From NCBI GenBank assembly GCA_021014325.1, contig CM037474.1, positions 8,681,130 through 8,745,129 of the forward strand: a stretch of DNA of 64,000 nt, given 5' to 3'. Within the stretch, counting starts at the first letter, position 1. Every line of letters starts with the position of its first letter. Below, one piece after another: positions 24,801 through 36,800 of this stretch. The notes beneath the pieces were generated by a model, which was given only the letters and a program-made list of their open reading frames with translations, did no database searches and had not been told where the DNA came from. This DNA comes from Plazaster borealis (lineage: Eukaryota > Echinodermata > Asteroidea > Forcipulatida > Labidiasteridae). A program made the position numbers and the translations under genes.

Positions 24801-27800
24801 GCAAATGTCTTGTGGTAACACTCCAGGAGCAGATGGCATCTCAGCTGAGATTTTCAAACAGTGAGGAAACCATCTTAATCAACGTCATAATCATCTCTTT
24901 GGTGCCATCTGGGAACAAGAAATGGTGCCATAAGACTTTAAAGATGCAACAATTGTACACCTTTACAAGAGGAAAGGAGACTGTGCATGTTGTGACAACC
25001 ATCGAGGCATCTCCCTTTTGTCAGCCTAATGAAAATAATTGTATGTTTCTGGTAACATGCTCTGAAAAGTTTGGGACGGTAGGTAGGGAAAAAAAAATAC
25101 AAAAGTATTTTATTCTAGAAAAAACAAAAAACTCAGTTTTAAAATGTAGTATCATAAAAGTATAAAGTTTATAGTACCTGCTTATGAGGAGAAGGAGTTT
25201 ATTTGTTTATTTGATTTAATTTGGTTTTACTTCTTTGATATTGCCGTTTAAGTTTTCATCCTCGCAAAGTACTCTTAATTAAATGTGCAACTGTTAAGGC
25301 CCCCCAAAATGTTCAGTTTGCCCGATTCAATTCAACCCAAAAACCAGTGAGTGACAACAAAATTCTCAAAAATCCATCAAAGACCTTCAAAGTATACTTT
25401 AAACTCACATGAGGTACGCAGGAAATGTTGCTGGTTAATATGGAGGTACGAGTGTGTCAAATATGTTTCTAAAAAAGATAGATTTTTCGGCTTAAAATGA
25501 TGTCCGCGACTTCTGTTGTGAGCCCACGCTCGTTCATCTGTTGAGCGCATTCAACGGATTTGCACAATGAAGTGGGCAAAATAGTGCGCAATCTACATTT
25601 TGCGCTCTGCAGATTTGGCAGCGACAAAATTGTGCGCAATCTTCAGATTGCGCTTTGGAGATATGGCAGCTCAAGGTGCTGATTCAGCAAAATTCAATCA
25701 ACAGTGAGGGCCTCTGGAAAATTCTTGGTAAGGCTGGCTGCACAACAAAATTTGTCAACCTAGTTCGCTCTTTCCATGAGGGAATGATGGCACATGTTCT
25801 CGAAGAAGGAGAGAGATCGCCCTTCTTTGCTGTCACCAATGGTACATAACAAGGCTGTGTACTGGCACCAGCTTTGTTTGGGATAGTCTTTGCTGCCATG
25901 CTACATGTGGCATTTGCTGGCTGTGACCCTGGTGTAACCACCGTATCCAGATGTGATGGTGGCATATTCAACCTGTGGCGTCTTCAAGCACGGATAAAGG
26001 TAACAGAATCAACCCAACATGACTTCTGTGGCCGGCCTTGCGCATCAGCCATTGGCCTCATCAGTCACCAGCCAAGTCACTGTCACCCATGAGATCCGTC
26101 GACACCGATGGCTCACTCCATCACATAATCATTATTGGACAGTTCTCACAATTTGTTTGGTGTCTCCGACACGGCCCTGCAGTGGACTATGTCCTACCTC
26201 AGGAACAGGAAGAGCTGTGTCAATGTCTCTGGTTCTCTCTCACAAGTACACAGTTGGACTCAGGTCTGCCACAAGGATATGTCATGGAGCCACTATGGTG
26301 TTTACGGTAACCCGACCGACCTGAATTTTTTGCGGTCAAATTGCCGACCTCAAAACTTTTTTCTAAATATTTTGTGAGTTGGTAAAATTTTAACTTCTTT
26401 ACTACCCGCCGGGTGAGTCAAAAATTGTTCCTAATAATAATAATAATAATAACGTAAACTTATATAGCGCCAAAGTCCGCCTAAAAAGACGCTCAAAGCG
26501 CTTCACAGAGAAACAGTATAAAAAGCTAGGGCCAAACACAATTTATCTAAGCAATAAACCTGAGTAATCACAAATTCTAAAACAACAGACATTATACAAA
26601 TTAAAACAAAACCCTAAAAAGTCTTAAAAACTGGACCAGTCAGTAGCAGTTAAAAAGCAAAACAATTTAAAAGACGACAAACAGGCAATATAAAAACCTG
26701 ACCAGAACCACCCCCCCAAGAAAATGCGACCCCACCCCTCTCCGTGAACAAAGTAGAGGATTGTGTAAAACTGACACACTGTGTAAACTTAAACCCCCAC
26801 ATAGTAACCAAAAACCTGGAAGGTAGTACAATTATTGAGAAAACAAGTGAGTCTTCAAAAGGGTCTTGAAGGAAGCAATGGATGTAGATGAGGAAATTTC
26901 AGTTGGTAGGCAGTTCCAAAGTGAAGTGGCAGAATGGTTCCTTTTCACAATAAATGAAGGATACGGTGGTTAAATCTCAAAGAGAGATTATTTTTAAGTT
27001 TGTAAAATGGTTTAACAAGTCTTAATATTTGCTAGATTTAATGTGGCCGCGATCGCGATTGTTCATTTCAGTATACAAACGTTAAAACACGCATGCACAT
27101 AACCACATGGTGCTGAGTATCCACCGGCACAACGTTCGGTCGCCCGCCCGTCGTCCATGCACACACACAACACATGGTGTATTGTGCAGTATACAACACA
27201 GCGGGTCCAGAGTCCAACATTCCGCACGCTGTGATTGGCCGTTGCAATTTCCATATTCATAAGAAAACTTGGCTAGTCTCCAACTCGGTACACGTTCACA
27301 AGTCGAGTAAAGAGTAGCTGCACAGTGTGGTGCACGCCTGCGGATTCTGTACTATAAACAGCCTTGGATTAAGGCTATTCAAACATCGACAACTTTGCCG
27401 ACAGAGGGCGATGCTGCATGCGGGGCAAAGTTCATTAAATTTTTTCCCAATGTGCGTCGTCGACCGATCGTTTAATCACAAATATTTCATTGCAAAAGAA
27501 GTTATATAAAACCGATCACGAATCCATTAAAATGGTTGTTGGTGAAAAAAGTATTATTAAGGGCAGAAATTAGGGGATTAGATCGTCCAAAAACGTAATT
27601 TTGCGAACTTCACTTCCGTGTCTTTTTTTTTTTTTTACGCTTCGAAAATTGTGTGCATATACATGTGGGCGACCCAAAATTTTGGTTGAATCGCCCGGCC
27701 GGCCGGCAAGTGAAGAAAAAGTTAAGGGAAACTCCTCCCAGCAATCCAGAGGTTCATCAGTCTGGGTAAAGTGCAAATAAGTGTACAACAATGGAATGAA

Positions 27801-30800
27801 AAATGTGAACAAAATAGCCACACCTCAAATTGAAAGTTGGTAAAATTGATATCAGCATTTAAAACATAGCCCTGATTGGTGAGATAACAAATTTCCTTGA
27901 AACTTCTGAAGCGCTTGCATTTGCAACTTGACCTCCTCTGTAATAGCCCATGTCATGTTTTTTTCTAAAGAACTTATAAACTTTCAGATTTTACCACTTT
28001 CCAACATGACGATTTAAACTTTATGAGTTGATCAAGGTTAGTGTAATAGTAACAGGTGTAAAATATTAACAAATAACTCGACATTCAAGACCTAACAAAA
28101 AAAAAATTAACAAAATAAAATTATTTTTCTACCTACCTACCCGGAATTTTTTCAGGCCGTTACCGTAAACACAACATTTATTTTGTTTGGCCTAAGGAAA
28201 GAAGGTAGGAAGTTTTCCATTTTTACTGATAATGTCCAGTTATATCTTGACATCAACCCACTTGAACCTGCGAGTATGGAGAAGAGTCAACACTCCATAA
28301 GCATTCCAGGTGTGTGGGAAACGCTCAGTAATGGTTGACTGCCAACAAGCTTAAACTGAATGAAAACAAGACTGAGTTCCTTATGGTTGCTTCACGGCAT
28401 CATCACTCACTGCCACAAGTCTGAGATATCAAGCTGTCATTGGTAAATGCCTCCATCACCCCATCCCAACATGTCCATATCCTCGGAGTAATGCTGGACT
28501 CAAGAGGAAGTATGAAAACCCATGTCTCCTACATGTAGGTCTGCAGTAATGTCAGCTTCTACATCAGAAATCTCAGGAGAATCAGAAACTCATTGACATC
28601 CCAACTTGCCATGCAGCTGTTCAACCTCTGGTCCTCTCACGCCTCAACTACTGTAATGCCCGTCTTGGTGGAATTGGCCAGACTGATGTTCACCTTCTTC
28701 AAAAGCTCCAGAATGCAGCTGCCACATTTGCCTTTCACATCCAAATGAGCGGGTGATGTGGCTTTCTCTCCTCCACTGTGCCAATGCTTTGAAACAAGCT
28801 ACCCCCTACATCGAGGTGTTTGACATTTTCAGAGCCATTCAAGAAGAATCACAAATTACCCAAAATAGTCAATAATTAGACTTCTTCACTAAATAGAACA
28901 ATCAGCATGTAACCGTCGACTCATGGATAACAGCAAACAGCACTTTGAATCCTTTGGCAAAGTCACTATATAAATGACTGATATTATTATTATTAGGTAT
29001 TCGTACAATACAAGCACAGACACCTCCTTGTTTTGTTTTTGTTTTTTCTTTTTAGGTGTTCGTGCAATACAAGCACGAACACCTCTTTGTTATTGTTCTG
29101 TTTTTTTAGGTGTTCGTGCAATTCAGCACGAACACCTCTTGTTATTGTTCTGCTTTTTTTTTTTTGCTTTTTAGGTGTTCGTGCAATATGAGCACGAACA
29201 CCTCTTGTTATTGTTCCGTTTTTGTTTTGTTTTTTTCTTCTCCATCTTCTTCTTCCCTAGAACTCTTCTCGACAGCATAACTCAACATTGAAACTGAATT
29301 GAACCTTGAAACTCATCAGACAATTGAACCTCAATATGAGGACGGCACAGTTGTCATGACGTCATGATGACGTCATCAGGTGTCGAATTACAACGTTTTT
29401 AAAGTTGAAAAATGACCATTTGGTATTTGCTGTATCTCATTGAATATGAAAGCTATGATGTTCATAATTGGACATGTGATAGATCAAGACTAAGGCTACA
29501 TTTCAAAAGTTAACGTCAAAATCGTATGACCTTTTCTTCAAGGTCATGCCCTAGGTCAAAGTTTGCCTTTGGTTTTTTTCTTGAAAAACATCATTTTCGA
29601 GCTTATCTATGGCATAACTCAAGATTGAAATTGAATTTTACATTGAAACTCATCAGACATTTGAACCTAAATATCAAGACGACACAAACTTGATGATGTC
29701 ATGATGACGTCATCAGGTATTGAATTACATTAAATCAAAGTTTAATATTTGAAAAAAAATCATAACTCATGAACGACATGTTGGATTTGTACAATCTATA
29801 CATCATCAGAAAGTTCGTTAAAGGTCCAACAAACGCTACACAGAAAGTGACCCCATTTGACCTTGACTTCCAGTTCAACCCGGAAATTTAAAATTATATA
29901 AATTTCGTATCTCAAAAACTACTTATCATTTCAGCATAATTTCTGCATTAGGTTGTAGAACGTTGAGCCAGCTCAAACTTTTGCACAGAAATAACAACAT
30001 TTTGATATTTACATCTTGTCTTATAACCACCGGCATTAAAGCGCACGTTTGTGTTGACCCAATTTGATAACGCAAGATGGTGTAATAACACGTGTACAGA
30101 TACACGTACATTGTGCGTGTAGTTCAGTTTACACCAACTACATGTAGGAATACATTAATTTAGCATCGCTGTTACCTTGTATATTGCGCACCCCGGCATA
30201 AAGATAATCCATGTAATACTTGAAAAATTCATAACTCCTAAACCACACATTGGATTTTTACAATCCATACATCATCTGAAAGGTCTTAATAAACTGAACA
30301 CGCGCGACACAAAGTAAGACCCTGTTTGACCTTGAATTCCAGTTTAAACCAACTAGAAATTTAGTATTTAAAAAAATCTGAACTTCTGAACAACTCATTC
30401 GATTTTTACAACCTATTCATCACTGGGAAAGTATGTGACATTTTTTAAAATGATATACAGAATGTGACCCCAATTGACCTTTACTTATTGTTAAAACCGG
30501 ATGATAAAATGTAATATTTGAAAAAACCAGAATTCCTGAACCACATTGGATTTGTATCATCTTTACATCATTAGAAAGGGCTCCAATGATTTAAGAAACG
30601 CTACAAACTGTGACCTCATTTGACCTTGACTTCCGGTTCAAACCGGAAAGTTAAAGTTAATGTTTCAACAAATCGTAACTTCTAAACAACACATTGGATT
30701 TTTACAATCTTTACATTATTGGGAAAGTATGTCACAACTTAAAAAACAATACACAGAATGTGACCTCATTTGACCTTGAATTCCCGTTCAAACCGGAAGT

Positions 30801-33800
30801 TGAAGTTTAATATTTTAACCAATCATAACTCCTTAATCAGACATTGATTTTTTAAATGTATACATCATTGTTAAGGTCTTCAAAAAGTCAACAAACGCTG
30901 CACAAAGTGTGAACCCATTTGACCTTGACTTCCAGTTCAAACCGGAAGTTGAATTTTTATAATGAACAAATCTAATTCCTTAACCAAGGTAACTTGTTGA
31001 CATAAAATCATTCACTCATAGTTTGATGGCATTACTCTCGAACACCCTGTTTTGGTAACAAACAAAAACTGAAGCTCTAGTCTTTTTCTTCTTCATCTCT
31101 CTTCCCCGGGACTCTTCTCTAAATAATAACTCAAGATTGAAACTGAATTGAACATTGAAACTCATCAGACAACTGAACCTCAATATAAAGACGGCACCCT
31201 AACAATGACGTCATGATGACGTCATCAGGTGTCGAATTACAAGGTTTTTAAAGTCGAAAAATGACCATTTGCTATTTGCTGTATATCCTTGAATTTGAAA
31301 GCTATGATGTTTATAGTTGGGCATCGGGTAGATCATGACTGGGGCAACATCTCAAAAACCAGGTATTTGTTTATCATAATTTTTGCATCAGGTTATAGAT
31401 GATTAAGCCTTCTCAATCTTTTGCACAGATATGACAACATTTTGATGTTTACATCTGGTCAAAACCGGACGTTAAAGCGCACGTTGACAACGCGTCATAC
31501 GTGTACACATGTGCTGAATTAGACTTGGCTCCAAGTCCGTGAAGGTTTTTTTTTGTCCACCGGTTTGCTAATACAGTTTTCATAAAATAGCGCCCTCTTG
31601 TGGATCAACATTGACGTGACTCACGTTGACAACGCATGACGGCACGATAGTGTATTAACATATGTAGGCCCTACGCACACACTGTAGTGAGTTACAGTGT
31701 GTATAGTCTTGGTTCCAAGACGCTCCAGTTGAAGACTAATGTACATGTACTATACAGCTACATGTATGAATACATTTGGCGTGACTGTGCAATATACAAA
31801 GAAACAACGAGCGAAAAATTCAATATTTGAAAATGTCATAACTCCTGAACCACACATTGGATATTTACAATCCATACATCAACTGAAAGGTCTTAATAAA
31901 CTTAACACGCGCTACACAAAGTGTGACCCTGTTTGACCTTGAATTCTGGTTCAAACCCAAAGTTGAAATTTAATATTTAAAAATATCTTAACTTCTGAAA
32001 AACTCATTCGATTTTTACAATCTATTCATCATTGGGAAAGTATGTAACAACTTTAGAAACGATTTACAGAATGTGACCCCAATTGACCTTGATACTCCTG
32101 TTCAAACCGGAAGATGAAATTTAAAATTGGAAAAAATCAGAAATCCTGAATCACAAATTGGATTTTTATCATCTTTACATCATCAGAAAGGGCTCCAAAG
32201 ATTTAAGAAACGCTACACACTGTGACCAATATTTGACCTTGACTTCTATTTCAAACCGGAAAGTGAAAGTTAATGTTTCAACAAATCGTAACTTCTAAAC
32301 AACACATTGGATTTTTTACAATCTATACATTATTGGGAAAGTATGTAACAACTTAAGAAACAATACACAAAATGTGACCTCATTTGACCTTGATTTCCTG
32401 TTCAAACCGGAAGATGAAATTTAATATTCGTTACTCTTGAACCACACACTGGATTTTTACAGTCCACACATCATCTGAAAGGTCTTTATAAAACCTAACG
32501 TACGCTACACTAATTGTGACCGTGTTTGACCTTGACTTCCGGTTCAAAGCGGAAGTTGACATTTAATGTTTCAAATTCATAATTCCTGAACCACATAGTG
32601 GTTTTTTACAATCTATACATCATTGGAAAAGTATGTAACAACTTAACAAACGATACACAGAATAAGACCCCATTTAATCTTGACTTCTGGTTCAAACCGA
32701 AAGATGAAATTTAATATTTGAAAAAATCAGAACTCCTGAACCACAATGGATTTTTTATACGTCATCAGAAATGAAAGTTATTGTTTAAACAAATCGTAAC
32801 TTCTGAACAACACATTGAATTTTTACAATCTATACATCATTGCGAAAGTATGTAACAACTTAAGAAACAATGCACACAATGTGACCCCATTTTACCTTTA
32901 CTTCCGGTTCAAACCGGAAGATGAAATTTTGTATTTTAAAAAATCATAACTCCTGAACCACACTTTGGATTTTTATCATCTATGCGTCATCCGAAAGGGC
33001 TCCAAGGACTTAACTTGCGATACATATTGTGACCTCATTTGACCTCGACTTCCGGTTAAAACCGGGTGTTGAAATTTAAAATTTCAAAAAATCATAACTT
33101 CTGAACTACACATTGGGTTTTTACAATCTATACATATTTTGAAAAGTATGTAAAAACTCAAGAAAAGATACACACAGTGTGACCTCATTCGACCTTGACT
33201 TCCGTTTCAAACCGGAAAATATAATTTAGTAATTGTCAAAAACATATCTCCTTTACCATGCACACAATGGATTTTTACAGTCACTACGTCATTAAACAGG
33301 TCTTTAAAATCTCTACAAGCACTACACAAAATGTGACCCCATTTGACCTGACTTCCAGTTCAAAGCGGAAGTTGAGGTTTTATAATGGAAAAAACAAACT
33401 TCTGAACCAAACATAAGATTTTTGTCACCAATACATTTAATCATAATTTGATGACATCACTCACGAACACCTTGTTTTTGTAACCAACAAAAACTGAATC
33501 TCTAGTTTTTCCTTCTTCATCTTCTTCTTCTTCCTTGGAACTCTTCTCTACAGAATAACTCAAGATTGAAATTAAGTTGAACTTTGAAACTCATCAGACA
33601 ATTGAACCTCAATATGAAGACGGCAAAAACTTTAATACGTCATGATGACGTCATCAGGTGTTGAATTACAAGGGTTTTAAAGTTGAAAAATTACCATTTG
33701 CTATTCGCTGTATATCCTTGAATTTGAAAGCTATGATGTTCATTATTGGGCATCAGATAGATCAAGACTGGGGCAACATTTCGAAAGTTAACGCCAAAAT

Positions 33801-36800
33801 CGTATGACCTTTTCTTCCGGTTGTACTGGAAGGTCAAAGTTTGCCTTTGTTTGTTTTTCATTTAAAAAATCTATTTCGGGGCATAACTCTGGAGTAAAAT
33901 TGAATTGAGCATTGCAACTCATCAGACAATTGAACCTTAATATCAAGACGGCACAAACTTGATTATGTCATGATGGCGTCATCAGGTGTTGAATTACAAT
34001 TAATCAAAGTTTATTATCTGTAAAAAATCATAACTCATGAACCACATGTTGGATTTTTACAATCTACACATCATCGGATAGGTTGTTAAAAGTTCAACAA
34101 ACGCTACACAAAGCATGACCCAATTTGACCTTGACTTCTGGTTCAAACCGGAAGCTGGAAATTTCAAAAATTCAATTTCAAATCATATCTCAAAACCCAC
34201 ATATTTGTTTATCATAATTTTTGCATCAGGTTATAGATGATTGAGCCTCCTCAAACTTTGGCACAGATAAGACAACATTTTGATTTTTACACGTTAAAGA
34301 GCACGTTGACAACGTGTGATAGGGGTACACATACATTGTATGCTGAATTAGACTTGGTTCCAAGTCTGTGATTGGGTTTTTTTGTCCACCGGTTAGCTAA
34401 TACAGTTTTCCTAACATAGCGCCCTCTTGTGGATCAACATTGACATCGCGAGCTAGAGCGTGTGAATACCAGACCCACCAAAAGATAATCCATCTAATAT
34501 TTGAAAAATTCATAACTCCTGAACCACACATTGGATTTTTAAAATCTGTACATCATTAGATAGGTCGTTAAACGTTCAACAAACGCTACACAGATTATGA
34601 CCCCATTTGACCATGACTTCTGGTTCAAACCGGAAGTCGAAAATTGGTCAAAACAGGACGTTAAAGTCAACATTGGTTAAAGCGCACGTGTCTCTTGACT
34701 CACGCTGACAACGCACAGCGGCACGATAGTGTATTAACACATATGTAGGCCCTAGGTACACGCTGAACCTGTACGTATGCACATAGCACTTTTAGTTTAG
34801 TTTACATTTTTTTATAGTCTTAGTTCCAAGACGCTCCAGATGAATACTAATGTAAGTACTGTACAGCTACATGTAGGAATACATTTTGAGTGACTGTGCA
34901 ATATACAAAGAAACAACGAGCGAAAAATTCAATTTGAAAATGTCATAACTCCTGAACCACACATTGAATATTTACAATCCATACCTCATCTGAAAGGTCC
35001 TAATAAACTTTACATGTGCTACACAAAGTGTGACCCCGTTTGACCTTGAATTCCGGTTCAAACCGGAAGTTGAAATTTAATAATAAAAAAAACCTTTCTT
35101 CTGAACAACTCATTTGATTTTTACAATCTATTCATCATTGGGAAAGTATGTAACAACTTAAGAAACGATATAAAGAATGTGACCCCAATTGAACTTAATT
35201 TCCGGTTCAAACCGGAAGATGAAATTTAGTATTTGAAAAACTCCTGAACCACACTTTGGATTTTTATCATCTATGCGCACTCGAAAGGGCTCCAATGACT
35301 TAACTTGCGATACACATTGTGACCTCATTTGACCTTGAGTTTCGGTTAAAACCGGGTGTTGAAATTTAATGTTCCAAAAATCATAACTTCTGAACTAAAC
35401 ATTGGGTTTTTACAATTTATACATTAGAAAAGTATGTAAAAACTCAAGAAAAGATACACACAGTGTGAACCCAGGTGACCTTGACTTCCGTTTCAAACCG
35501 GAAAATGAAATTTAATGTTTGAAAAAAACATATCTCCTGTACCATGCACACAATGGATTTTTACAATCATTACGTCATTAAACAGGTCTTTAAAATCTCA
35601 ACAAGCGCTACACAAAATGTGACCCCATTTGACCTGACTTCCAGTTCAAACCAGAAGTTGAAGTTTCATAATGGAAAAAACTAACTTCTAAACCAAAGAT
35701 TAGATTTTTTTCATTAATTCATTTAATCGTAATTTGATGACATCACTCACGAACACCTTGTTTTTGTAACCAACAAAAACTGAATCTCTAGTTACACTAT
35801 TATTGTCATCATCATTGTTAGTATAAGTTACGATAAACAGCAGATGATTTGGATTGAACCCCAAAATACATAAATTGTTTACCACACATACATTCGTCTG
35901 TGTATCGTGTGCACAGTCTAACCTAAACCTGACGTCACTCTTCCAGACAAGTCTAGTCCTAATTTACACTGCCTAAAATCCATAGCATTACAGGCAAAGC
36001 ACAATATATTTCAAAATGCAGGCTCTGGCTCCCACGTTCCACTCGGAGTTGCTCACAAGAAAGAAAGTATGTCTGTAAAATCAATGCTGCATGCACCGCG
36101 CAGAACTGCAATTTTACGTGTGACATCAGACAGGAAAAAAAAGAAGCAGAATCACATAAACAAGTGCAGTTTGGCAATAAAAAACCCCAAGGAAAGTTCT
36201 ACACAGAACATCCCCAAAAATAATTTTTTTAAACAAAAACAGGAGGTTTTTGGGTTTCACCAGAACACCACCTCCCCAGAACCATGCTAGGGTACAAATA
36301 CCTATGTACATTATTATAAATAAATTGGGGGAAAATGTACCAGCAACAAAACAGTTGGTCTTGCGGTCAGAGACCAAACAAGTGTGTTTTTTTTTCTCAC
36401 CTTCAGTTTGACAAATAGTGTGGCTTGAGCAAGAACCAGGAGTGGCTGTGCTGAAAGCTCAATCCATGTTGACAAAGCAAATATAAAGACACCAAATGAG
36501 TAGTTGGCTATTACCCCAGGATCAGGTTGTTCCAAAACTGACATCCAAATGTAAACAAGAGGAATACTAGAAAATACTGCAAGAGGAATCCTGAAAAACA
36601 ACAACAGAGTAATCAAACAAGAATGGTGAGTAAAGAGCTGTGGTAATGGACAAACTACTTTCTAATGGTAATAAATGTTTACTTTGTAGCTTTGTGGTTA
36701 TCTTCAAAATTGAAACAATTTTAAATTTTTGTTATCCATGTGTTTGACACCATATATTATTTTTATGTAGACCAACTGCACACACCATTTAGCTTGTTCA

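Larger units (their letters stand above)
22390..28996 (+). mobile_element. Old CR1/L2-type LINE relic, broken by nested insertions
   Basis: Degenerate RT pieces appear in order: [20 protein letters not shown] (about 22785), [12 protein letters not shown] (about 23377), [19 protein letters not shown] sequence with a stop (about 23603), a [20 protein letters not shown] block (about 26170), [14 protein letters not shown] (about 26257), a [11 protein letters not shown] block in place of ADDTQLY (about 28225), [18 protein letters not shown] (about 28485) and [11 protein letters not shown] (about 28640). The 3' tail ends in (ATT)n at 28981-28996. Intervening segments are other elements: about 22918-23340, 23700-26090 and 26297-28175. 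It lies in RFT1 intron 4 and is thoroughly inactivated. Confidence 0.8.

Noticed and set aside
27030..27430. CpG-rich promoter with a CCAAT-like box (GATTGGCC near 27233)
   Set aside because: It lies inside a TIR element within a dead LINE and no exon follows, so the resemblance is probably incidental.
28997..35791. CRISPR-like or phage-type regularly spaced repeats
   Set aside because: The genome is eukaryotic and the spacers are diverged copies of one unit. The pattern is a transposon-internal tandem repeat.
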